Positions 11,001 to 21,676 of a DNA stretch of 64,000 nt are shown here, piece by piece. The notes beneath the pieces were generated by a model. The model saw only the letters and a list, made by a program, of their open reading frames with translations. It had not been told where the DNA came from and searched no databases. The DNA is from Liolophura sinensis (lineage: Eukaryota; Mollusca; Polyplacophora; Chitonida; Chitonidae), in contig NW_027018011.1 of NCBI RefSeq assembly GCF_032854445.1, positions 1-64,000 of the forward strand, in the 5' to 3' direction. Within the stretch, counting starts at the first letter, position 1; the number at the start of each line of letters is the position of its first letter. Position numbers and translations under genes: made by a program.

Positions 11001-13749
11001 GCAAAAATGCAAAAGTGGAAAAACTGTTCCAGTGCTGCTGGTAAGAAACTAATCCGACGTATTTTGTGACGAGAAATCGAATGGTGCAAACCGCGTTGCT
11101 CTCCGACCAATACTTTTCGTTGTAGCGACAATTGAATGATCATTGATATCATAATCACTTGCCCAGCAACGGCTCTTACTCCATGGAAACCAGGAAAATT
11201 TGCAATTTTTTAACAGCCGCCGATGCCTGGCCCAAATCCGCATCTTTTGGCACCTTATTGATGTGGGTCAGTGTTTAATTGTACTTTTTACAGCAGACTG
11301 TATCTAGTACCTTGTGTTTTTTAATGTACAAATGGTGTTCTTTTTCTACACGTAGATAAAGACATTGAGATTGTCTTCGACTTAGAAGTAAGACAATTGC
11401 TGGGTGAGTTAAATGGGCTTAGCCCAAAGATTTGACATCTTCTGGGCTACCGAAGGGCACATAACTTATAGTCAAAAGTTGAATATAGTAATGACCAGTC
11501 GCGATGGTGCATAGTACAGTGTAGCCGATTTCAATTAACAAAAAGACCAGGCAAAAATGCAAAAGTGGAAAAACTGTTCCAGTGCTGCTGGTAAGAGACT
11601 AATCCGACGTATTTTGTGACGAGAAATCGAATGGTGGAAACCGCGTTGCTCTCCGACCAATACTTTTGGCTGCAGCGACAATTAAATGATCACTGATGAC
11701 ATAATCACGTGTCCAGCAACGGCTCTTACTCCATGGAAACCAGGGAAATTTGCAATTTTTTAACAACTGCCGATGCCTGTCCCAATTCCGCATCTTTTGG
11801 CACCTTAATGATGTGAGTCAGTGTTCAATTGTACTTTTTACAGCAGACTGTATCAAGTACCTTGTGTTTTTTATGTACAAAAGGTGTGGTTTTTCTACAG
11901 GTAAATAAAGACATTGAGATTGTCTTGGGCTTAGAAGTAAGACAATTGCTGGGTAAGTGTTAAATGGGCTTGGCTCAAAGATTTGACGTCTTCTGGGCTA
12001 CCGAAGGGCACATAACTTATAGTCAAAAGTTGAATATAGTAATGACCAGTCGCGATGGTGCACAGTACAGTGTAGCCGATTTCAATTAACAAAAAGACCA
12101 GGCAAAAATGCAAAAGTGGAAAAACTGTTCCAGTGCTGCTGGTAAGAGACTAATCCGACATATTTTGTGACGAGAAATCGAATGGTGGAAACCGCGTTGT
12201 TCTCCGACCAATACTTGTGGCTGTAGCGGCAATTGAATGAGCATTGATGTCATAATCAGGTGTCCAGCAACGGCTCTTACTCCTTGGAAACCAGGAAAAT
12301 CTGCAATTTTTCAACAACTCCCGATGCCTGGCCCAATTCCGCATCTTTTGGCACCTTATTGATGTGGGTCAGTGTTCAGTTGTACGTTTTACAGCAGACT
12401 GTATCAAGTACCTTGTGTTTTTTATGTACAAATGGTGTGCTTTCTCTACACGTAGATAAAGACATTGAGATTTTTTTGGACTTAGAAGTAAGACAATTGC
12501 TGGGTGAGGTAAATGAGCTTGGCCCAAAGATTTGACGTCTTCTGGGCTACCCAAGGGCACATAACTTATAGTCAAAAGTTGAATATAGTAATGACCAGTC
12601 GCGATGGTGCATACTACAATGTAGCCGATTTCAATTAACAAAAAGACCAGGCAAAAATGCAAAAGTGGAAAAACTGTTCCAGTGCTGCTGGTAAGAGACT
12701 AATCCGACGTATTTTGTGACGAGAAATCGAATGGTGGAAACCGCGTTGCTCTCCGACCAATACTTGTGGCTGTAGCGACAATTGAATGATCATTGATGTC
12801 ATAATCACGTGCCCAGCAACGGCTCTTACTTAATGGAAACCAGGGAAACTTGCAATTTTTGAACAGCTGCCGATGCCTGGCGCAGATCCGCATCTTTTGG
12901 CACCTTAATGATGTGGGTCAGTGTTCAATTGTACTTTTGACAGCAGACTGTATCTAGTACCTTGTGTTTTTTATGTGTATATGGTGTGGTTTTTCTACAC
13001 ATAGATAAAGACATTGAGATTGTCTTGGACTTAGAAGTAAGACAATTGCTGGGTGCGTTAAATGGGCTTGGCCCAAAGATTTGACATCTTCTGGGCTACC
13101 GAAGGGCACATAACTTATAGTCAAAAGTTGAATACAGTAATGACCAGTCGCGATGGTGCATAGTACAGTGTAGCCGATTTCAATTAACAAAAGAACCAGG
13201 CAAAAATGCAAAAGTGGAAAAACTGTTCCAGTGCTGCTGGTAAGAGACTAATGCGACGTATTTTGTGACGAGAAATCGAATGGTGGAAACCGCGTTGTTC
13301 TCCGACCAATACTTTTGGCTGTAGCGACAATTGAATGATCATTGATGTCATAATCACTTGCCCAGCAACGGCACTTACTCCATGGAAACCAGGGAAATTT
13401 GCAATTTTTTCAACAGCTGCCCATGCCTGGCCTAATTCTGCATCTTTTGGCACCCTAATGATGTGGGTCAGTGTTCAATTGTACTTTTTACAGCAGACTG
13501 TATCTAGTACCTTGTGTTTTTTATGTACAAATGGTGTGCTTGTTCTACACATAGATAAAGACATTGAGATTGTCTTGTACTTAGAAGTAAGACAATTGCT
13601 GGGTGAGTTAAATGGGCTTGGCCCAAAGATTTGACATCTTCTGGGCTACCGAAGGGCACATAACTTATAGTCAAAAGATGAATATAGTAATGACCAGTTG
13701 CGATAGTACATAGTACAGTGTAGCCGATTTCAATTAACAAAAAGACCAG
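11001..13749 (+). repeat. Heterogeneous satellite units U21-U25
   Basis: Units start at 11001, 11551, 12102, 12651 and 13200. U21 has ttttttaatgtacaaatgg. U22 has the gatgcctgtcccaattcc to gggtaagtgttaaatg set also seen in U14. U23 has gagatttttttggac. U24 has ttatgtgtatatggtgtgg and gggtgcgtt, which loses the usual gtgagt. U25 has aagaaccagg at its left boundary and cttgttctacac. Each unit has its own private changes, which indicates older, less homogenised DNA. Confidence 0.92.
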
Positions 13750-14015
13750 GCAAAAATGCAAAGTGGAAAAACTGTTCCAGTGCTGCTGGTAAGAGTCTAA
13801 TCCGACGTATTTTGTGACGAGAAATCGTATGGTGGAAACCGCGTTGCAAGAAGTAAGACAATTGTTGGGTGAGTTAAATGGGCTTGGCCCAAAGATTTGA
13901 CATTTTCTGGGCTACCGAAGGGCACATAACTTATAGTCAAAAGTTGAATATAGTAATGACCAGTCGCGATGGTCCATAGTACAATGTAGCCGATTTCAAT
14001 TAACAAAAAGACCAG
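13750..14015 (+). repeat. Truncated satellite unit U26 (266 bp)
   Basis: The unit runs normally to gaaaccgcgttgc near 13846 and then jumps directly to aagaagtaagacaattg, which belongs more than half a unit further on. About 284 bp are missing, including the ccgaccaatac, cagcaacggctctt, ttttggcacc and acagcagactg segments. The flanking units U25 and U27 are full length. The junction has little or no obvious microhomology. Confidence 0.93.
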
Positions 14016-15661
14016 GCAAAAATGCAAAGTGGAAAAACTGTTCCAGTGCTGCTGGTAAGAGACTAATCCGACGTATTTTGTGACAAGAAATCGAATGGTG
14101 GAAACCGCGTTGCCCTCCGACCAATACTCGTGGCTGTAGCGACAATTGAATAATCACTGATGTCATAATCACGTGCCCAGCAACGGCTCTTGCTCCATGG
14201 AAACCAGGGAAATTTGCAATGTTTCAACAACTGCCGATTCCTGGCCCAATTCCGCATCTTTTGGCACCTTAATGATGTGGGTCAGTGTTCAATTGTACTT
14301 TTTACAGCAGACTGTATCTAGTACCTTTTGTTTTTTATGTACAAATGGTGTGCTTTTTCTACACGTAGATAAAGACATTGAGATTGTCTTTGACTTAGAA
14401 GTAAGACAATTGCTGGGTGAGTTAAATGGGCTTGGCCCAAAGATTTGACATCTTCTGGGCTACCGAAGGGCACATAACTTATAGTCAAAAGTTAAATATA
14501 GTAATGACCAGTCGCAATGGTACATAGTACAGTGTAGCCGATTTCAATTAACAAAAAGACCAGGCAAAAATGCAAAAGTGGAAAAACTGTTTCAGTGCTG
14601 CTGGTAAGAGACTAATCCGACGTATTTTGTGACGAGAAATCGAATGGTGCAAACCGCGTTGCTCTCCGACCAATACTTTTGGCTGTAGTGAAAATTGAAT
14701 AATCATTAATGTCATAATCACGTGCCCAGCAACGGCTCTTACTCCATGGAAACCAGGGAAATTTGCAATGTTTCAACAGCTGCCGATCCCTGACCCAATT
14801 CCGCATCTTTTGGCACCTTAATGATGTGGATCAGTGTTTAGTTGTACTTTTTACAGCAGACTGTATCAAGTACCTTGTGTTTTTTATGTACAAAGGGTTT
14901 GGTTTTTCTACACGTAGAAAAAGACATTGAGATTTTCTTGCACTTAGAAGTAAGACAATTGCTGGGTGAGTTAAATGGGCTTAGCCCAAAGATTTGACAT
15001 CTTCTGGGCTACCGAAGGGCACATAACTTATAGTCAAAAGTTGAATATAGTAATGACCAGTCGCGATGGTGCATAGTACAGTGTAGCCGATTTCAATTAA
15101 CAAAAAGACCGGGCAAAAATGCAAAAGTGGAAAAACTGTTCCAGTGTTGCTGGTAAGAGACTAATCCGACGTATTTTGTGAGGAGAAATCGAATGGTGGA
15201 AACCGCGTTGCTCTCCGACCAATACTTGTGGCTGTAGCGACAATTGAAAGATCACTGATATCATAATCACTTGCCCAGCAACGGCTCTTACTCCATGGAA
15301 AGAAGGAAAATTTGCAATTTTTCAACAGCTGCCGATGCCTGGCCCAATTCCGCATCTTTTGGCACCTTATTGATGTGGGTCAGTGTTTAGTTGTACTTTT
15401 TACAGCAGACTGTATCAAGTACCTTGTGTTTTTTATGTACAAATGGTCTGGTTTTTCTACACGTAGATAAAGACATTGAGATTGTCTTGGACTTAGAAGT
15501 ATGACAATTGCTGGGTGAGTTAAATGGGCTTAGCCCAAAGATTTGACGTCTGCTCGGCTACCAAAGGGCACATAACTTATAGTCAAAAGTTGAATATAGT
15601 AATGACCAGTCGCGATAGTACAGAGTACAGTGTAGCCGATTTCAATTAACAAAAAGACCAG
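14016..15661 (+). repeat. Heterogeneous satellite units U27-U29
   Basis: Units start at 14016, 14564 and 15113. U28 has gtagtgaaaattgaataatc and cgatccctgaccc, variants that characterise P2 units further right (U38, U42). U29 has tggaaagaaggaaaatttgc, also seen in U46, and gaagtatgacaattg. These units share single traits with the P-type HOR at 16-24 kb without being part of its regular order. Confidence 0.92.
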
Positions 15662-16294
15662 GCAAAAATGCAAAAGTGGAAAAAATGTCCCAGTGCTGCT
15701 GGTGAGAGGCTAATCCGACGTATTTCGTAACGACAAATCGAATGGCGTAAACCGCGTTGCTCTCCGACCAATACTTTTGGCTGTAGTGACAATTGAATGA
15801 TCATTGATGTCATAATCACGAAATCGAATGGTACAATCCGCGTTGCTCTCCGACCAATACTTTTGGCTGTAGCGACAATTGAATAATCATTGATATCATA
15901 GTCACGTGCCCAGCAACGGCTCTTACTCCATGGAAACAAGGAAAATTTGCAATTTTTCAACAGCTGCCGATGCCTGGCCCAATTCCGCATCTTTTGGCAC
16001 CTTATTGATGTGGGTCAGTGTTTAGTTGTACTTTTTACAGCAGACTGTATCAAGTACCTTGTGTTTTTTATGTACAAATGGTCTGGTTTTCCTACACGTA
16101 GATAAAGACATTGAGATTGTCTTCGACTTAGAAGTATGACAATTGCTGGGTGAGGTAAATGGGCTTAGCCCAAAGATTTGACGTCTGCTGGGCTACCGAA
16201 GGGCACATAACTTATAGTCAAAAGTTGAATATAGTAATGACGAATCGTGATGGTACAGAGTACAGTGTAGCCGATTTCAATTAACAATTACCAG
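15662..16294 (+). repeat. Over-long satellite unit U30 with 86-bp internal repetition (633 bp)
   Basis: The segment starting aaatcgaatggcgtaaacc at 15735 is repeated at 15821 as aaatcgaatggtacaatcc, an offset of 86 bp. The first copy has gtagtgacaattgaatg and cattgatgtcataatc. The second has gtagcgacaattgaataatc and gatatcatagtcacg, and is followed by tggaaacaaggaaaatttgc. The two copies therefore come from different unit types (U47-like, then U46/U49-like). I infer an out-of-register crossover at a short acg match rather than simple slippage. Confidence 0.9.
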
Positions 16295-18490
16295 GCAAAA
16301 ATGCAAAAGTGGAAAAACTCTTCCAGTGCTGCTGGTAAGAGGCTAATCCGACGTATTTTGTGACGAGAAATCAAATAGTGCAAACCGCGTTGCTCTCCGA
16401 CCAATACTTTTGGCTGTAGTGACAATTGAATGATCATTGATGTCATAATCACGTGCCCAGCAACGGCTCTTACTTTATGGAAACCAGGGAAATTTGCAAA
16501 TTTTTCAACAGCTGCTGATGCCTGGCTCAATTCCGCTTCTTTTGGCACCTTATTAATGTGTGTCTGTGGTCAGTTGTACTTTTTACAGCAGACTGTATCA
16601 AGTACCTTTTGTTTTTTATGTACAAATGGTGTTCTTTTTCTACACGTAGATAAAGACATTGAGATTGTCTTGGACTTAGAAGTAAGACAATTGCTGGGTG
16701 AGTTAAATGGGCTTAGCCCAAACATTTGACGTCTTCTGGGCTACGAAGGGCACATAACTTATAGTCAAAAGTTGAATATAGTAATGACCAGTCGCGATGG
16801 TACATAGTACAGTGTAGCCGATTTCAATTAACAAAAGACCGGACAAAAATGCAAAAGTGGAAAAACTGTTCCAGTGCTGCTGGAAAGAGGCTAATCCGAC
16901 GTATTTTGTGACGAGAAACCGAATGGTGCAAACCGCGTTGCTCTCCGACCAATACTTTTGGCTGTAGTGAAAATTGAATAATCATTAATGTCATAATCAC
17001 GTGCCCAGCAACGGCTCTTACTCCATTGGAAACCAGGGAAATTTGCAATTTTTCAACAGCTGCCGATGCCTGGCTCAATTCCGCATCTTTTGGCACATTA
17101 ATGATGTGGATCAGTGTTTAGTTGTACTTTTTACAGCAGACTGTATCAAGTACCTTGTGTTTTTTATGTACAAAGGGTCTGGTTTTTCTACACGTAGAAA
17201 AAGACATTGAGATTGTCTTGCACTTAGAAGTAAGACAATTGCTGGGTGAGTTTAAATGCGCTTTGCCAAAAGAGTTGACGTCTTCTGGGCTACCGAAGGG
17301 CACATAACTTATAGTCAAAAGTTGAATATAGTAATGACCAATCGTGATGGTACAGAGTACAGTGTAGCCGATTTCAATTAACAATTACCAGGCAAAAATG
17401 CAAAAGTGGAAAAAACTGTTCCAGTGCTGCGGTAAGAGGCTAATCCGACGTATTTGTGACGAGAAATCAAATGGTGCAAACCGCGTTGCTCTCCGACCAA
17501 TACTTTTGGCTGTAGTGACAATTGAATGATCATTGATGTCATAATCACGTGCACAGCAACGGCTCTTATTCCATGGAAACCAGGGAAATTAGCAATTTTT
17601 CAACAGCTGCCGATGCCTGGCCCAATTCCGCATCTTTTGAACCTTATTGATGTGGGTCAGTCTTTAGTTGTACTTTTTACAGCAGACTGTATAAAGTACC
17701 TTGTTTTTTTTTTATATACAAATGCTGTGGGTTTTTCTACACGTAAATAAAGACATTGAGATTGTCTTCGACTTAGAAGTAAGACAATTGCTGGGTGAGG
17801 TAAATGGGCTTGGCCCAAAGATTTGACGTCTTCTGGGCTACCGAAGGGCACATAACTTATAGTTAAAAGTTGAATATAGTAATGACCAGTCGCGATGGTA
17901 CATAGTACAGTGTAGCCGATTTCAATTAACAAAAAGACCAGGCAAAAATGCAAAAGTGGAAAAAATGTTCCAGTGTTGCTGGCAAGAGGCTAATCCGACG
18001 TATTTTGTGACGAGAAATCCAATGGTGCCAACCGCGTTTCTCTCCGACCAATACTTTTGGCTGTAGCGACAATTGAATGATCATTTATGTCATAATCACG
18101 TGCCCAGCAACGGCTCTTACTCCATGGAAACCAGGGAAATTTGCAATATTTCACCAGCTGCCGATGCCTGACCCAATTCCGCATCTTTTGGCACCTTATA
18201 AATGTGGATCAGTGTTTAGTTGTACTTTTTACAGCAGACTATATCAAGTACCTTGTGTTTTTTATGTACAAATGGTGTGCTTTTTCTACACGTAAATAAA
18301 GACATTAAGTTTGTCTTGGACTTAGAAGTAAGACAATTGCTGGGTGAGGTAAATGGGCTTGGCCCAAAGATTTGACATCTTCTGGGCTACCGAAGGGCAC
18401 ATAACTTATAGTTAAAAGTTGAATATAGTAATGACCAGTCGCGATGGTACATAGTACAGTGTAGCCGATTTCAATTAACAAAAAGACCGG
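16295..18490 (+). repeat. 4-unit P HOR, copy 1 (U31-U34)
   Basis: Units start at 16295 (P1), 16843 (P2), 17392 (P3) and 17942 (P4). P1 is marked by ttccgcttcttttggc and aatgtgtgtctgtggtc. P2 is marked by gctggaaagaggc, gagaaaccgaatgg and gtgaaaattgaataatc. P3 is marked by gagaaatcaaatggtgc and gggaaattagcaat. P4 is marked by gttgctggcaagagg and gtgccaaccgcgtttctc. In this copy P4 has a right half resembling P3 (cgtaaataaagac, gtgaggtaaatggg), so it differs from the P4 units at 19040, 21128 and 23325. Confidence 0.88.
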
Positions 18491-19590
18491 GAAAAAATGC
18501 AAAAGTGGAAAAACTGTTTCAGTGCTGCTGGTAAGAGGCTAATCCGACGTATTTTGTGACGAGAAATCGAATGGTACCAACTGCGTTGCTCTCCGACCAA
18601 AACTTTTGGCTGTAGTGACAATTGAATGATTATTGATGTCATAATCACGTGCCCAGCAACGGTTCTTTCTCCATGGAAACCAGGGAAATTTGCAATTTTT
18701 CAACAGCTGCCGATGCCTGGCCCAATTCCGCATCTTTTGGCACCTTATTGATGTGGGTCAGTGTTTAGTTGTACTTTTTACAGCAGACTGTATCAAGTAC
18801 CTTGTGTTTTTTATGTACAAATGGTCTGGTTTTTCTACACGTAGATAAAGACATTGAGATTGTCTTCGACTTAGAAGTATGACAATTGCTGGGTGAGTTA
18901 AATGGGCTTAGCCCAAAGATTTGACGTCTTCTGGGCTACCGAAGGGCACATAACTTATAGTCAAAAGTTGAATATAGTAATGACCAGTCGCGATGGTACA
19001 TAGTACAGTGTAGCCGATTTCAATTAACAAAAAGACCGGGCAAAAATGCAAAAGTGGAAAAAATGTTCCAGTGTTGCTGGCAAGAGACTAATCCGACGTA
19101 TTTTGTGACGAGAAATCGAATGGTGCCAACCGCGTTTCTCTCCGACCAATACTTTTGGCTGTAGCGACAATTGAATGATCATTGATGTCCTAATGACGTG
19201 CCCAGCAACGGCTCTTACTCCATGGAAACCAGGGAAATTTGCAATTTTTCAACAGCTGCCGATGCCTGACCCAATTCCGCATCTTTTGGCACCTTATAAA
19301 TGTGGATCAGTGTTTAGTTGTACTTTTTACAGCAGACTATATCAAGTACCTAGTGTTTTTTATGTACAAATGGTGTGCTTTTTTTATACATGTAGATAAA
19401 GACATTGAGATTGTCTTGGACTTAGAAGTAAGACAATTGCTGGGTGAGTTAAATGGGCTTAGCCCAAAGATTTGACATCTTTCGGGCTACCAAAGGGCAC
19501 ATAACTTATAGTCAAAAGTTGAATATAGTAATGACCAGTCGCGATGGTACATAGTACAGTGTAGCCGATTTCAATTAACAAAAAGACCAG
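18491..19590 (+). repeat. Units U35 and U36 between P HOR copies
   Basis: U35 (18491-19039) has its own variants (ggtaccaactgcg, caaaacttttggc, ggttctttctcc) and a right half with aaatggtctgg and gaagtatgac. U36 (19040-19590) is a P4 unit with gtgccaaccgcgtttctc, gatgtcctaatgacg and the ttttttatacatgtag stretch. They interrupt the P1-P2-P3-P4 order between copies 1 and 2. Confidence 0.88.
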
Positions 19591-21676
19591 GCAAAAATGC
19601 AAAAGTGCAAAAAATGTCCCAGTGCTGCTGGTGAGAGGCTAATCCGACGTATTTTGTAACGACAAATCGAATGGTGCAAACCGCGCTGCTCTCCGACCAA
19701 TACTTTTGGCTGTAGTGACAATTGAATGATCATTGATGTCATAATCACGTGCCCAGCAACGGCTCTTACTCCATGGAAACCAGGGAAATTTGCAATTTTT
19801 CAACAGCTGCTGATGCCTGGCTCAATTCCGCTTCTTTTGGCACCTTATTAATGTGTGTCTGTGGTCAGTTGTACTTTTTACAGCAGACTGTATCAAGTAC
19901 CTTTTGTTTTTTATGTACAAATGGTGTGGGTTTTTCTACACGTAGATAAAGACATTGAGATTGTCTTGGACTTAGAAGTAAGACAATTGCTGGGTGAGTT
20001 AAATGGGCTTAGCCCAAACATTTGACGTCTTCTGGGCTACCGAAGGGCACATAACTTATAGTCAAAAGTTGAATATAGTAATGACCAGTCGCGATAGTAC
20101 ATAGTACAGTGTAGCCGATTTCAATTAACGAAAAGACCGGCCAAAAATGCAAAAGTGGAAAAACTGTTCCAGTGCTGCTGGAAAGAGGCTAATCCGACGT
20201 ATTTTGTGACGAGAAACCGAATGGTGCAAACCGCGTTGCTCTCCGACCAATACTTTTGGCTGTAGTGAAAATTGAATAATCATTAATGTCATAATCACGT
20301 GCCCAGCAACGGCTCTTACTCCATGGAAACCAGGGAAATTTGCAATTTTTCAACAGCTGCCGATCCCTGACCCAATTCCGCATCTTTTGGCACATTAATG
20401 ATGTGGATCAGTGTTTAGTTGTACTTTTTACAGCAGACTGTATCAAGTACCTTGTGTTTTTTATGTACAAAGGGTCTGGTTTTTCTACACGTAGAAAAAG
20501 ACATTGAGATTGTCTTGCACTTAGAAGTAAGACAATTGCTGGGTGAGTTAAATGCGCTTTGCCAAAAGAGTTGACGTCTTCTGGGCTACCGAAGGGCACA
20601 TAACTTATAGTCAAAAGTTGAATATAGTAATGACCAATCGTGATGGTACAGAGTACAGTGTAGCCGATTTCAATTAACAATTACCAGGCAAAAATGCAAA
20701 AGTGGAAAAACTGTTCCAGTGCTGCGGGTAAGAGGCTAATCCGACGTATTTTGTGACGAGAAATCAAATGGTGCAAACCGCGTTGCTCTCCGACCAATAC
20801 TTTTGGCTGTAGTGACAATTGAATGATCATTGATGTCATAATCACGTGCCCAGCAACGGCTCTTATTCCAGGGAAACCAGGGAAATTAGCAATTTTTCAA
20901 CAGCTGCCGATGCCTGGCCCAATTCCGCATCTTTTGGCACCTTATTGATGTGGGTCAGTGTTTAGTTGTACTTTTTTACAGCAGACTGTATCAAGTACCT
21001 TGTGTTTTTTATGTACACCGAAGCTACCGAAGGGCACATAACTTATAGTCAAAAGTTGAATATAGTAATGACCAGTCGCGATGGTACATAGTACAGTGTA
21101 GCCGATTTCAATTAACAAAAAGACCGGGCAAAATGCAAAAGTGGAAAAAATGTTCCAGTGTTGCTGGCAAGAGGCTAATCCGACGTATTTGTGACGAGAA
21201 ATCGAATGGTGCCAACCGCGTTTCTCTCCGACCAATACTTTTGGCTGTAGCGACAATTGAATGATCATTGATGTCCTAATGACGTGCCCAGCAACGGCTC
21301 TTACTCCATGGAAACCAGGGAAATTTGCAATTTTTCACCAGCTGCCGATGCCTGACCCAATTCCGCATCTTTTGGCACCTTATAAATGTGGATCAGTGTT
21401 TAGTTGTACTTTTTACAGCAGACTATATGAAGTACCTAGTGTTTTTTATGTACAAATGGTGTGCTTTTTTTATACATGTAGATAAAGACATTGAGATTGT
21501 CTTGGACTTAGAAGTAAGACAATTGCTGGGTGAGTTAAATGGGCTTAGCCCAAAGATTTGACATCTTCCGGGCTACCAAAGGGCACATAACTTATAGTCA
21601 AAAGTTGAATATAGTAATGACCAGTCGCGATGGTACATAGTACAGTGTAGCCGATTTCAATTAACAAAAAGACCAG
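19591..21676 (+). repeat. 4-unit P HOR, copy 2 (U37-U40), one unit deleted internally
   Basis: Units start at 19591 (P1), 20141 (P2), 20688 (P3) and 21128 (P4). Types and order match copy 3 closely, with shared private features such as caattaacaattaccagg at the end of P2 and ttccagggaaaccagg in P3. The copy is 2086 bp instead of about 2199 bp because P3 (U39) has lost about 110 bp. Confidence 0.9.
20688..21127 (+). repeat. Truncated satellite unit U39 (440 bp)
   Basis: After ttttttatgtacac at about 21016 the sequence passes through cgaagctaccgaagggc directly into the right part of the unit. From tac to ctacc the distance is 10 bp, against 120 bp in the intact counterpart U43, so about 110 bp are gone. 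The junction contains an extra ccgaag just left of the normal ctaccgaag. That looks like a short templated filler copied from the adjacent break end. Confidence 0.92.

Noticed and set aside
13750-14015. Insertion or transposon scar in U26
   Set aside because: There is only missing sequence; no foreign bases or flanking direct repeats are present.
15735-15906. Target-site duplication of a mobile element in U30
   Set aside because: The repeated 86 bp is ordinary satellite sequence of two different unit types with nothing inserted between the copies.
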